In this document: positions 27,304 through 39,423 of the stretch, piece after piece
Layout of the letters: each line of letters opens with the position of its first letter
Position numbering within the stretch: position 1 is the first letter of the stretch
Assembly (NCBI GenBank): GCA_037043015.1
Contig: CM073323.1
Coordinates: 29,850,758 to 29,914,757, forward strand
DNA: 64,000 bases
Reading direction: 5' to 3'
Origin: Bryum argenteum
Lineage: Eukaryota > Streptophyta > Bryopsida > Bryales > Bryaceae
Program-made: the position numbers and the translations under genes
Notes under the pieces: model-generated
Database searches by the model: none
What the model was told of the DNA's origin: nothing
Seen by the model: only the letters and a program-made list of their open reading frames with translations

Positions 27304-28256
27304 GTGTTTGTGGATGATATGGAAATTGAGTCACCAGTTGAGAGTCTAAAGAGGCTTTACAATGAGAAATCTAATACATGTAAAAAGAAAAGAACTTTTA
27401 TGAATACTTTGAGCTCTTACTCTACTAACCCGGATGTGGAAGATTTCAAGTTTTGGATGGTTTTCTAAGTCATGAAGTCTTTAGCCAAAAAGGAGAGATT
27501 GGAAGAGCTTCCTTGGAAAGAACCCATCAAGGATATGATCACAAGAGGGTTTTTGGAGAAAGAGGTGAAAGAATCAAGGTTGGCAGAGATGGCCTTTAAA
27601 GGATTCTTCAAGTTTTGTACCCAAACAAGTGGAGTGGAGGAAAAGGGCAACACTACAACATCACCCAAATTCCCCAAGATGTCATTATCAACAAAACCAC
27701 AAGTTTGTCATTAGATTTTCATATGGCAATCCATTTTGAACAACCCAGAATTCAATTGATGTATGAACAAGTTAAAGAAATGGTCTTAATGAGACTCAAG
27801 GTTATAGATAATTCTTTGGTTTTTGATTATATTAATCCTATCAATGTTCTATGCCTTAGCATCAAACAAGGTGAGAAGAAAGGTATGTGGGCCAGTATCA
27901 TCAAATTGCACCTTCTAAACCCTGAAATTCATGCTATTACTTTGTTGAAAGGCTTAAGGTCTTTCATCCTTGTTATTGATGGCATGCCAATAATTGGGAA
28001 AGTATGTAAGAGTTTTCATAACATCTCTACAAATACTAACCTTAGTGTGAAATTTAAGAGTGATTCTTTGAAGAGAATGACGGCGCCAAGAGTCTTCAAG
28101 AAAGACCTTAATAGTAGCTTCATGAGACGCCATACATTGGACATTATGGGAGTCCATAAAAGCAAAGAAAAGAGCTTTGCTTTTAGGGCGGCAACTATAT
28201 CAACTCAACCTAAGAGGATTGAAGAAATGCAAGTCACCTTGGGAATGAAATTGTAG
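27304..28256 (+). pseudogene. unidentified ORF pair, one frameshift, possibly element-derived
   Basis: A first frame (to 27714) begins near DDMEIESPVESLKRLYNEK, has a stop at 27466-27468, then resumes with SLAKKERLEELPWKEPIKD. The protein appears to continue in a second frame, 27615-28256, with QPRIQLMYEQVKEMVLMRLK, a GLRSFILVIDGMPIIGKVC block and a basic C terminus. The second frame is intact over 213 residues. I recognise no domain. The long exonless layout beside another ORF of the same strand suggests a decayed mobile element. Confidence 0.35.
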
Positions 28257-28279
28257 AAGCCAAGAAGACAACATGAGGA

Positions 28280-28726
28280 GTGAAGATGACGGTGGAGGAC
28301 AAGACAAAGAAGGATGCTCTATCTCCAACTCTCTCTCACATTCCCATTCTTATAAAAGTAAAAGAAATCAAGCAAGAAATCATGAAGGTGATGGGACCTA
28401 ACAATGTTATGTCCATTTGGTTCCACAAAGAGGATAAAACAAAGCACAATGAGAGTGTCAATGTGCAATGTTTCAATCTCATTATATATAGAGAATTTGT
28501 GAAGAAAACTTTTTACATTGAAGGATTTTTTGTGAAGTTTGCTCCACATAAAAGAAGTTTGGAGGGGGTGGAGCCTCCAACTTTGGAGCAAATCAAGAGT
28601 TATGGATTTGAGGATGTGAATGTTGCAATGGTGAATGAAATGGTAGCAGTAGATTCAACAGTATCTTTGGTAGATTTTATAGATACGGTATTTCATACAT
28701 ATATGCGTACTTTATACTCCTCATAA
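28280..28726 (+). CDS. hypothetical protein of 148 residues
   Basis: An open frame from ATG 28280 to TAA 28724-28726, 23 bp after the preceding ORF. It is Lys-rich at the start, then has IWFHKEDKTKHNESVNVQCF and FFVKFAPHKRSLEGVEPPTL, ending with hydrophobic VSLVDFIDTVF. The middle part has a mixed hydrophobic/basic pattern reminiscent of gag-like nucleic-acid-binding proteins, but this is not a domain assignment. It may form a unit with 27304-28256. Confidence 0.4.
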   Translation: MKMTVEDKTKKDALSPTLSHIPILIKVKEIKQEIMKVMGPNNVMSIWFHKEDKTKHNESVNVQCFNLIIYREFVKKTFYIEGFFVKFAPHKRSLEGVEPPTLEQIKSYGFEDVNVAMVNEMVAVDSTVSLVDFIDTVFHTYMRTLYSS

Positions 28727-28939
28727 TAGAGTATTTTATATGGTATAACACCGTACATATGGTTTTCAAATACGTATATTTTCTAATATATTCATATACT
28801 AAATACAACTCTACGTGTACTTGTACAAATATATACATGGATACAAAGACAAATACAAATAAACTACAACTACGAATACAAATACAAGACAACTATAAAT
28901 ACAAATTAAAAAAAAATTAAAAAATAAAAATAAAAATAA

Positions 28940-28942
<3 letters not shown>

Positions 28943-29001
<59 letters not shown>
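28943..29001. repeat. (TA)n microsatellite
   Basis: About 59 bp of uninterrupted TA, preceded by A-rich low-complexity DNA. Confidence 0.95.
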
Positions 29002-29005
<4 letters not shown>

Positions 29006-29064
29006 TATTCATACGCATACAAAAATAAATACAATTATGGATACAATTATAATTACAAATACAA

Positions 29065-29170
29065 AGTTTGTACTTAGGCTACTTGTAGACTCCAAGTTCA
29101 TACTTGGGCTACTAAGGAAACCCAAGTTTATACTTGGACTATTTGGGAACACCAAGTTCAAACTTGACAC
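29065..29170. repeat. short degenerate tandem repeat, about three units
   Basis: The word tacttgggctactaagg and variants (tacttggactatttggg, tacttaggctacttgta) recur every 33-34 bp. Confidence 0.6.
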
Positions 29171-29550
29171 AAAAAATAACACAAAACAAAGAAAGCACCA
29201 ATTTAACTCTAATACTACAAACAACACAAGACAAAGAAATCACCTACATAACTCCAACATCAATAATAATACAAAACAAACCAACCACCAACTTAACTCT
29301 AACATAAAAAGTAAAACCATATTTAATTACACGAAGCATAAAGTAAAAACTCACATTCTCGAAAACAGAATTTTTTCCATAAACCTTTTATTTACCAAAG
29401 ATACTGAAACCAATCTTTTTAAATACAAAATATATTCCATACTCCTTTTGCTTTCAATTTAAAGAGACATTACAATCATTAACAAAATATCACAAAACAC
29501 AACTCTCTGCACACACTTGTTTATCTGCAGTGCTTTATATAGTCAAAATA

Positions 29551-29580
29551 GAGCTCGGCCTCCCGGCATCGCCTATATAA
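29551..29580 (+). promoter_or_regulatory. promoter-like repeat block 1 with TATA box
   Basis: gagctcggcctcccggc is followed by atcgcctatataa. A near-identical block lies 271 bp downstream. A GC-rich stretch plus TATATAA resembles a core promoter. Confidence 0.45.
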
Positions 29581-29821
29581 AGATATACCAAACACAAACA
29601 ACAATAAACCAACAACAAAGCATGAACATTTTCCGATTACAAATATTAACATAAGAATATCGCAACAACAAACCAAACTTGTCCAACAATCTATCCTAGC
29701 CACACTCAACAAAAAGCCAAACCATCCCTATAAAGGCCTACATTTACACCGTACAAAATATCATAAGATATCCACCTCCATACCAACAAGCTCTACACAA
29801 AACACCAAACACAAAAAATTG

Positions 29822-29850
29822 GAGCTCGGCCTCCCGGCCTCGCCTATAAA
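29822..29850 (+). promoter_or_regulatory. promoter-like repeat block 2 with TATA box
   Basis: gagctcggcctcccggc is followed by ctcgcctataaa, immediately before the ATG of the 29851-30051 ORF. It differs from block 1 only around the TATA box. Confidence 0.45.
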
Positions 29851-30051
29851 ATGAAATTCCAACCACCTACCCACACGTGCGCCACTACATCCACACCAAC
29901 ACAAAATACACCACAAAATACCCATATTTCTAAACCATACCATTATACATACAACAACAAATACCACCTATTTATATGTGAAGATATCGAAACCAACTCC
30001 GGACCCATGCCAAATATACTGAAAACGCACCTGTCCGCCCACAAGAGGTGA
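29851..30051 (+). pseudogene. LINE ORF start with 2A-like motif, truncated
   Basis: The 66-codon frame begins MKFQPPTHTCATTSTP and ends, after YHLFICEDIETNSGPMP, with KTHLSAHKR and a stop. DIETNSGP (29983-30006) corresponds to the D(V/I)ExNPGP signature that many non-LTR elements carry near the start of their ORF, with Ser in place of the first Pro. The downstream reading frame is broken before the copia insertion. Confidence 0.55.
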
Positions 30052-30253
30052 TGCAAAATCTATTTTATACCATGCACGATCCGTTTGCACCCAAAATATC
30101 AACAACTAGCAACTCAATTTGCGCCCTGCCTTCTAAACACACACCCAAAACATCATGAAGCACAAACAAGCTACCCATATCTCACAAACTACATTCAAGC
30201 CAACTACCAACATCCATCACCACGCATACTCTACGCTCTTATCACAACAATTC

Positions 30254-30411
30254 TGATGTGAGGATATGCAAGAGAATGAGGCAAGAAGAAGAGCCCACAA
30301 TAAGTGGGGAGTTTGAATATATAGGATGATAGTAGGTACATGTGGGTAAGCCAAGAAAGCCCAAGGCCAAGCCAAGAAAGCCGGGACTTTGAAAGGGCGC
30401 TCCTCCTAACA
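30254..30411 (-). repeat. copia 3' LTR
   Basis: 158 bp, identical to 44141-44298, with TG...CA ends. Because the genes are on the minus strand, this is the downstream LTR. Confidence 0.93.
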
Positions 30412-30424
30412 CTCCTCCTCGTTC
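30412..30424 (-). promoter_or_regulatory. copia polypurine tract
   Basis: On the minus strand GAACGAGGAGGAG lies directly before the 3' LTR, the position of the plus-strand primer. Confidence 0.7.
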
Positions 30425-30498
30425 GAGGAAGTCCCGTTAAAAACTCCTCCTGGATGAATCCCAAGTAGGAGAAAAGGGTACTTCCCTACATTGTGTCC

Positions 30499-33400
30499 CT
30501 ATATTGTGTCGAGTTCTTGAATGGTTTTCATGCCGGCAGCGCGCACAAGTTTTCGATGCTGATGGGCGGGTAGCGCCTTCGTTAATATATTGGAGATGTT
30601 GCTCGCCGAGTCGATCTTCCTTACTGTTACTTGCTCGCTCTCTACCAAGTCTTGCATGTACCCAAAGAGGTTGGGGTTTATATGCTTGACTCTGTCCGCT
30701 TTGATGAAGTCGGTTCCAACTTGAGCCACGGTCGCCGCGTTGTCCTCGAAGATCACCGTCGGCCTTGGTTCCGGTTTGAACCTGCATTGTTCAAAGATGG
30801 CGCTTACCATAGTGCGGAGCCAAACAGCCTCGCGTGCTGCTTCGTGAAGGGCGATCAATTTGGCGTGATTCGTCGACGTTGCTGTGACCGTCTGCTTGAC
30901 GGACTTCCACGAGACCGGCGCTCCATTCTTGATGAAGATGTAGCCAGTTTGAGACTTACCATTAGTCTCATCGGTACGAAATCCTGAGTCTGCATAGCCG
31001 GTAATGTTGGAATCCGCTTGTCTCGTGAAATGTAGCCCGAGGTCTTCAGTGCCTCGAAGATAACGTAGAAGGTGCTTGACCGCGTTCCAGTGCCGCTGAG
31101 TTGGTTTTTGGCTATGTCTTGCTAGTACGCTCGTGGCGAATGAAATGTCAGGGCGCGTGTGGGTTGCCAAGTAGATGAGGGCGCCGACCACCGCGAGGTA
31201 TTTGGACTTGTCCATCTCTTCCTCCTCCTCCTCGCATGGTCGGTATGGGTCATCACCCGTCTTACTGCGGCCTATCATGGGAGCGGACATGGAGTTCTCC
31301 TCTCCCATGTTGAAGCTTTGGAGAAGCTTCTTGACATAAGTTTTTTTGGTGAAGAAGAATGCTTCCATCGGGGCGGTGGTGGACTTGGAGTCGAAGACAG
31401 AAACTCGTCCGCCCCAATAGTTTCATCTCAAATTTTGCCACAAGGAGTTTCTCAACTTCTTCACATGACTTTGGGAATCCCACAAGGTTAATATCGTCAA
31501 CGTAAACCGCTAAGATGACAAACTCATCGTTAGTACAACGCACGAAGATGCAAGGTAGTGCCAGATGGCACGTAAAACCTGTGTCCGTGAGGAAGCGGCG
31601 AAGGTGATGGTACCAAGCCCTTCCGGCCTGTTTCAGGCCGTATAGTGCACGTCTGAGTTTGAGACTGCTGTGTTTGTTAGGGTTAGGTGTTGGAGTGAAA
31701 TCCAGAAAATCTGGAGGAGGTTTGATGTGAATCTCCTCCTCCAACTCGCCATACAAGTAGGCCGTGACGACATCAAGCAATTTGGTGGTTAGTGTCATCT
31801 GGACAGCTAATGCTAACAAGTAGCGGAAGGATGAGCAATCCATAACGGGGGAATAGGTTTGATCAAAATCTACTCCCGGGCGTTGGTTAAATCCTTGTGC
31901 CACGCACGAGATTTTGTAGCGTACTATCTCACCGTGTTCATTTCTCTTTCGGGTGAACACTAACTTATATCCTATGGGTTTTGTACGTAAGTTGGTGTCG
32001 AGAGGGCCAAAGACTTCGCGTTTTCGAAGTGAGTGGTACTCAGCTTCGAGAGCACGATTCCAATCGGGCCAATCTGGGCGTTGTTTGGCTTGATCTAATG
32101 TAGTTGGTTCGGTGTCAACACTTGAGAGCTTCGTGATGAAGGCCTCAGGTGTTGGGTATGATTCTAACCCGAGTAAATATGTGGCTGGGCGTTCGGGCTC
32201 CAAGGGGAGGTTCAATTTCTCCCGCTGTGAAAAGTGTAGCTCTGGTTGAGGAGCTAAGTCTACTCTGCGAGGTGTTTTGGGTTCGCGGGTACTGCTCGTT
32301 GGTTCGGGTGCTAATCGTTTCGCTGTTTCCTTTGGCGTTTTGGGCATTTTGGATGTTTTGGGTGTTTTGAGTACCTTCAGGAGTTTGGCCGGTTCTAGGA
32401 GCTTGGGGTTTCCGGAACCAAGGATGGGGTTACGTAGAATACGGGGTCCGGAATCGAAACCATCCGGGACCCGGGATGCTATGCTTTGAAGGTGTAGCAA
32501 TTTCTGAACTTCAGTTTCAGAAATTGCAGTACGAGGATCTGGGTTCATAGTAAAAGATTGCGTTGCTCTAAATGTAAGCGGCGGTGAATCCTTGGGGTGT
32601 GAGACTAAAGGGAAGACATTTTCTATGAACTTGCAGTTCTCAAAACGAGCTTTGTGAAGAGCTCCGGTTTTGGGCTTTAAGTATCGAATGATACTTGGAG
32701 AGTCAAAACCGACATACATTCCTTCAAGTCTATGGACACTGATAGTGCGAATCTGAGGTTCGGGTGTTGAGATGAAAACCTGGCATCCAAAGACACGAAG
32801 ATGCCGAACATTGGGAACTCTTCCTGAAATTAGTTCTAGGGATGTCTGAGTATTCAACAAAGTTGGTCTATAACGAAGGAGTGTGGCGGCTTGTAACACG
32901 GCGTGACTCCACATAGAAGCAAGGAGATTGGCATGAATGAGCAAAGTGCGGGTGATTAGCTGAATTTTCTTAATGTATGCCTCAGCTAACCCGTTTTGGG
33001 AGTGCTCATACGGGACTGCGTAAGTAAGTGCAATCCCGGATGCTGTGCAATAATCCTCAAAAGTTTGGGACTTAAACTCTCCAGCATTATCCATCCTAAG
33101 TGTTTTGATCTGTCTATCAGGAAAATGAGCTCTGAACTTAATGATCATAGCTAGTATCTTAGGGAAGGCCATGTTTTGGGTTGTCAAAAGGGAAACCTCA
33201 GCGTGACTTCCTGATGCATCTACTAACACAAGAAAGTATGAAAACGGACGTGCTTGAGGGTTGATGGGACTGCAGATGTCGCCGTGAAGTCGCTCCAAAG
33301 GTTGCGGGAGCTCTTCAGGTAACTTCCACTTGGATGGGTGTTTGGCGTACTTTCCTTGGATGCAAGCTATGCAGTCGGACACCTTGTCTGCATCACTGTT

Positions 33401-35071
33401 GCCTAAGTTGTGGCCAGTGATGATCGGGAGCATCCGCCGAAAGATGGTGGTACCGGGGTGACCGAGCCGTCGGTGCCATAGTTGAGCCTTGGGGAGAACT
33501 GTGAGGTTGCATTCACGGATTGTTGGTGCTGGTGGCTTGATGGGGATTGGGTATAGGCCGTGTCGAGTGGCCTTCGAAACGTAGAGCAATCGGGTTCCAT
33601 AGAACAGCTCTACGGCCTCATCTTTATCATCATCAAACTCCACATGAGTGGAGATGTGGATCCCATTCTTTCGCAAGTCCCGGAAGCTGATCAGGCTTCG
33701 GGATGCGTTCGGAGCAAACATCGCTTTGTCACACATGAGGGGGAATCCCCCGGGCAATTCTATAGTTGCCCGGCCCTCCCGGAACATGAAGTTCCGGCTT
33801 CCGGCAATAGTGAGGACTTTGCCCTCTTGCCAGGGTCCGCTTAGACATGACGACTCAAAATAACTAGAACTTCGCAAGATAGTTATAGTAGACGCACTGT
33901 CTAGGACTGCTATGCCCGGGCTTGACAAATCTAAGGGACTCTCTTGGACCATGAAGTTTTCCAAGTCTACATCATTGAAGGAGGGTGCATCGAGGGTATG
34001 GACCTCCCTCTTGCCCTCTTTCAATTTCTGGAGCTCTTGGTATATCTCGACAAAATAGGGTGCGGTTCGGCATTCTCGGGTGAAATGCCCTGGCCTTCCA
34101 CATTTGTGGCACACACCCTCATTTGTGTTTGATGGATTGGACTGACTTGACTGACCTCGGTGGTAAGGGTCATGGCGATCGTTTTGATACCTGTCATGTC
34201 GATCGCGTCGATCATCACGGTCGCGGCGATCGTCGCGGTACGAGCGGTTGTCCCTGTATGATCGGTCATCACGGTGTGAGTATCGGTACTCACCTTGACC
34301 GCTATGGTATCGGCTGTCACGTCCCCGGCCTCCTCCTCTACCCCTGCCGCCCCTGGGATTGCGTTTGGCCGCCTCTGTGCTGTGGGCTTCGGGCACCGGT
34401 GTCGGCACTGGCTGTGCAGGAGTAGGTGCTGGAGTAGGGACTGTGGTTGTCGGAATGTCTGTGTTATGGATCTCACGAGCGAGGCGGGCCTCAGCGTTTT
34501 TCAGCAATATGACTTGTTGATTCTCCGCGATGAGAAGGTGTGACATCATCTCCGAATGAGTTGGAAACCTCATGTTGCGATACTGTTGAGAAAGTATCGC
34601 CGTGGCTGGCGGGAAGGTGGACAAGGTCTTCTCGGTCAATTCTGCATCCGAGATTTTGTCTCCGCACATGCGGAGTTGTGCCGAAATGCGGTGGAGTTCG
34701 ACGTTGAAGTCCTGCATGTTAGGAAAATCAAGTACACGCAAATTCATCCATTCACTACGAGCTTGGGGTAAGAGCAAACTCTGTCCGTGTTTAAAACGGG
34801 CTTGAAGCTGCTCCCACAAGTCTGCCGGATCTTAGCACTCGAGATACTGCTGGCGTAATGACGGGTCCAAATGACGGCGCAGAATCATCAAGGCTTGATA
34901 CCTCCGGGCGGTTGCCATGACGGCGGTGGTGTTGTGTTTGAGCGCTCCATCGAGCTCCTCAGCGCACATGTAAGTGTTCACATCATTGTTCCACTCGAGG
35001 AAGTTGGAACCTTCTGTTGCTAGAGGATCAAACATCAGAGTCTGGGTGCGAGTTTCTCGCATCGTAGCCAT
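30499..35071 (-). pseudogene. copia gag-pol polyprotein, one stop and one frameshift
   Basis: The start is ATG 35071 (MATMRETRTQTLMFDPL). An in-frame TAA at 34832-34834 interrupts gag. The following 1185-residue frame has a zinc knuckle (CHKCGRPGHFTREC, near 34080-34117), a protease-like VLDSAS site, an integrase HHCC region (WHRRLGHPG...CIACIQGK) and catalytic blocks (GDIC, MDNAGEFKS, AEAYIKKI). Reverse transcriptase has AVYVDDI near 31500. A one-base shift in a run of seven T (31341-31347 on the + strand) moves the rest, including RNase H (YADSGF, SQTGYIF) and ILTKALP, to another frame ending at 30499. RNase H has TSTNHAKLIAL where the family usually has an acidic residue. Confidence 0.92.
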
Positions 35072-35270
35072 GATCGTTGGCAGGGTTGTCTTGCTAGACA
35101 CTGACGGACGTCAGACAGACACGACATGTCAGACAGACATTGAGCCTCAGAATGTCTAATAGAATCTACAGAATCTTTTTTTTACCCTGGATTTACCCGC
35201 CCACGTTGCATCCTACGTGGCGCCACGTGGCATGTCTGGCTCAAAGAATACGGTTCGCGATCGCGCCCGT

Positions 35271-36164
35271 AGGATCGACCGCGGTCGTATCATCTAGACC
35301 GGCGGTCGCCTTCTCTGAACCGGCGGTCGCCTTAGCGACCGACGATCGCCCAGGTCGACCGACGATCGCCCATAAGCGACCGACGTTCGCCCCTAGGCGA
35401 CCGCCGATACAGCCGATGGGCGATCGTCGGTCGCTAGGGCGACCGCCGCTCCAGGTGATGGGCGAATGTGGCTCATAGGGCGACCGGCGGTCTACCCTCT
35501 TGAACGGAAGGACATGAACTTTGAAGAGCCATAACTTTTTCATTCGGACTCCGTTTTTGACGAAATCACTTGGGTTGGGTCCCAAATTAAGTCTAGTTTA
35601 TGTCGTAAAAATTGCAGACCCATACAATTAAGTATGAAAAAATGGCATGCATTTTAGTGAAGGGAGTACTTGTTATTTGGGTTTTTAAACATTAGGCATG
35701 TTTTACCATTGTTAGCCTATTATGTGACATAAAAAAGGTTTTTGCATGATGTGTTTTAGACAAGTGTGATCTTTAGATGCATCCCACAATCTTTGTAGTT
35801 GGAAGTATTTTGATCCAGATAGTTTTAGTATTGGCTTTGCAATGATATTTCTACGATGAAAAAAGTGAAAAAGTGGATGATTTTTGAAGAGATAGATCTC
35901 CTTCAACCATCGTTAGATTTTGAATTTTCATTTTAGAATGGATTCCAATTAGAGTGTTGTATTGGTGATAGAAACCTCGATTCATTCGAAGATATATTGA
36001 AGATAAGGTATAATTTGAGTGCTAGGGATCTAGGTTTGGACTATATTAATTACTTTATAGAATATTTGGCAGTTCTTATCATTGCAAGGCTACTATTTGA
36101 GCCATAGGGGAGTCCAAGATGTATAGGGAAATAGAGAGGGAGAGTAGTATTTATACTTTGCCTA
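35271..36164 (-). repeat. foldback unit 1 (minus): GC array plus linker
   Basis: GC array about 35271-35495, then linker to 36164. The linker contains the constant block catgaactttgaagagccat followed by aactttttcattcggactcc. It is inverted relative to units 3-5. Confidence 0.85.
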
Positions 36165-36935
36165 GACCGGCGGTCGCCTGAGCGACCGACGATCGCCCAT
36201 GAGCGACCGACGATCGCCCATGAGCGACCGACGTTCGCCCCTAGGCGACCGCCGATACAGCCGATGGGCGATCGTCGGTCGCTAGGGCGACCGCCGATCC
36301 AGGTGATGGGCGAATGTAGCTCATAGGGCGACCGGCGGTCTACCTTCTTCGAACGAAGGACATGAACTTTGAAGAGCCATAACTTTTTCATTCGGACTCC
36401 GTTTTTGACGAAATCACTTGGGTTGGGTCCCAAATTAAGTCTAGTTTATGTCGTAAAAATTGCAGACCCATACAATTAAGTATGAAAAAATGGCATGCAT
36501 TTTAGTGAAGGGAGTACTTGTTTCTTGGGTTTTTAAACATTAGGCATGTTTTACCATTGTTAGCCTATTATGTGACATCAAAAAGGTTTTTGCATGATGT
36601 GTTTTAGACAAGTGTGATCTTTAGATGCATCCCACAATCTTTGTAGTTGGAAGTATTTTGATCCAGATAGTTTTAGTATTGGCTTTGCAATGATATTTCT
36701 ACGATGAAAAAAGTGAAAAAGTGGATGATTTTTGAAGAGATAGATCTCCTTCAACCATTGTTAGATTTTGAATTTTCATTTTAGAATGGATTCCAATTAG
36801 AGTGTTGTATTGGTGATAGAAACCTCAATTCATTCGAAGGTATATTGAAGATAACGTATAATTTGAGTGCTAGGGATCTAGGCTTGGACTATATTAATTA
36901 CTTTGTATTATATTTGGCGGTTTTTATCATTATTG
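36165..36935 (-). repeat. foldback unit 2 (minus): GC array plus linker
   Basis: GC array about 36165-36345, then a linker nearly identical to unit 1 until about 36935, where similarity stops. Confidence 0.85.
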
Positions 36936-37068
36936 AATCATCTCTTCCCTCCTTTTATACACACACCCCATTTCAACAAATTTAATTAATTCTAGGTATT
37001 TAATAGAAACTACTTACCTTCATCTTATAGGCCAAAACTTTTAATCATGTTTCATATAAAATACATAG

Positions 37069-38125
37069 GAAAAGTATAAATACTACTCTCCCTCTCTATT
37101 TCCCTATACACCTTACACTTCCCTATGGCTCGAATAGAACTCTTGCAATGTTAAAAACTGCCAATTAGTTTACAAAACAATTAATATAGTCCAGTAATAG
37201 ACCCCTTACACTCAAATTATACCTTATCTTCAATATATCTTCGAATGGATTGAGGTTCCTATCACCAATACAGCACTGTAATTGGAACCAATTCTAAAAA
37301 ATAAATTCAAAATCTAACAATGGTTGAAGGAGATCTATCTCTTCAAAAATCATCCACTTTTTCACTTTTTTCATCCTAGAAATATCATTGCAAAGCCAAT
37401 ACTAAAACTATTTGGATCAAAATACTTCCAACTACAAAGATTGTGGGATGCATTTAAAGATCACACTTGTCTAAAACACATCATGCAAAAACCTTTTTGA
37501 TATCACATAATAGGCTTGCAATGGTAAAACATGCCAAATGTTTAAAAACCCAAATAACAAATACTCCCTTCACTAAAATGCATGCCATTTTTTCATACCA
37601 AATCGTATGAGTCTGCAATTTTTACGACATAAACTAGACTTAATTTGGGACCCAACCCAAGTGATTTCGTCAAAAACGGAGTCCGAATGAAAAAGTTATG
37701 GCTCTTCAAAGTTCATGTCCTTCGTTCGAAGAGGGTAGACCGCCGGTCGCCCTATGAGCTACATTCGCCCATCACCTGGATCGGCGGTCGCCCTAGCGAC
37801 CGACGATCGCCCATCGGGTGGATCGGCGGTCGCCCCATCAGGAGGGGTGCGCGGAGGCTCGCGGACACTTTCTCCTTGGGTGCTTGCCCATCGCGTAGAC
37901 CGCCGGTCGCCCATCACCGTCGTTATTTGGATCGGCGGTCGCCCTAGCGACCGACGATCGCCCATCGCCTCGACCGGCGGTCGCCCCAGCAGGAGGGTGC
38001 GAGGAGGCTCGCGGACACTAATCTCCTTGGTGCACCCCATCACGTAGACCGCCGGTCGCCCTGTCACAATCGTTCGCTGGATCGGCGGTCGCCCTAGCGA
38101 CCGACGATCGCCCATCCGCTGTATT
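37069..38125 (+). repeat. foldback unit 3 (plus): linker plus expanded GC array
   Basis: Inverted copy of the linker (about 37069-37735), then a longer GC array to about 38125 with an internal duplication of about 140 bp (ggaggctcgcggacact appears twice). Confidence 0.85.
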
Positions 38126-39423
38126 GGCGGGCGCGGGATTTGGAGGTTTTGAATGAAGTTAACACCAAGTATCCTATAGACCTACACCATGCCAAGGTTG
38201 AATCAAATTAACACCAAGTATTTCCTTCCATGTAAATCCAAGTTCCATGTGGCTTCTTTCATGATTTAATATATTTAATACGGTTAGAGAAAATAATAAA
38301 ACCACCTCCTCCCCCCTTTAGTATAACTTCCTCTATTACTTAGCATCCTACAAAGTCAAAGTAAATCATAACATGTAGATACGTTTCTTTTACGGGAAAT
38401 TTTGTTCTTCCATAATTTTTATAAGGTCTTTTTTAGTCAACACAAGTTTTAAAATCGTTATCTCTTTCCACAAATCTATTTTCCGTATATCATTCAATAT
38501 TCTACTCATTCAAATGACTTACAAGCAAAGGATGACCTATAGGTGACATATCCCCACGATTTTCTAAATAACACCATCATTTCCATAGGGTCATCATTAG
38601 GTAGTGTAAGGGTTTAAATTATCCTCTTACCCCCTTTATCTAATTTTTCTTATTTTTTGAAGTTTTGGTGTTTCTAAGTGCTTCCAACCAAAATCCAACC
38701 TATAGATCCTTTACTCCAACGATTCTTTTTCATAGCTCCATCATGTACATAAGGTAGTTATTACATAGTCCAATTCTTTTTAAAATATTTTTTCTCTCCA
38801 TTTAACTATTTTTTATCTATTATTTAAAGCTCTACTTCAAAAATTCTATATTAATTTGGGAAAAATAGTACATGTTGTCCTATAATATTTTTGATGGTTC
38901 CATCATTTTTATATGATCCATATTACCTACACTAAATAGGTAGATTAGTGTTAGATACACTAATTTACATAAATAGGCTATAAGTTTTTACTATTAGTCA
39001 ATATTTGTACCCTCTACAATGGTGAAGATGGGGATCCTTACATAGTATTGGAATCGATACTCTTGGTTAAATTTTTATCCCAAAAGTAAAAACTTGTAGC
39101 ATTTTCAAATCTTATAAAAATCTAACACTAATGTACCTATTTAGTGTAGTCCAAATGTTCAAATTACATTCCCCACTTTGTTTTCGTATGCATGTGCGCA
39201 CACCGCCTACTTTCACATGACTATTTAATTTTTAGAAATTCGGGAAAAATACTTTTGTTCGTCCTATGCCCCTAAGATTTATACCATATTTTTTACACAA
39301 TACGAATCACCTAGGAAAGTTATCAACACCCCTTCCACTCCCTTTTTGCTTATATATTTACATATGCCCCCGTGCTTCAAACCCCGCAATTCAAATATCC
39401 CCATATAAATTCAACCACATAGG
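38126..39423. other. foldback interior spacer
   Basis: AT-rich DNA without ORFs or recognised repeats between units 3 and 4. Confidence 0.5.

Larger units (their letters stand above)
29500..30253 (+). mobile_element. LINE (non-LTR retrotransposon), part 1: 5' region
   Basis: This is the first of three pieces of one + strand non-LTR element interrupted by copia at 30253/30254. It contains two copies of a TATA-bearing block, then an ORF with a 2A-like motif. The later pieces (endonuclease at 44.7-45.4 kb, reverse transcriptase at 46.2 and 61.1-62.2 kb) follow in the right order. The 5' limit is uncertain. Confidence 0.65.

Noticed and set aside
29037-29462. Asn/Thr/Lys-rich 141-residue ORF
   Set aside because: Low-complexity A-rich DNA with short repeats; no domain and no splice or start context.
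34021-34476. Thr/Ala/Met-rich 151-residue minus-strand ORF
   Set aside because: A shadow of the copia gag frame over its Arg/Asp repeat region.
37645-37947. Repeated ORFs beginning MGPNPSDFVKNG at five places (35.2, 36.0, 37.6, 40.0 and 41.8 kb)
   Set aside because: The same frame recurs only because the foldback linker and array are repeated. The residues come from the palindromic motif, and there is no domain.
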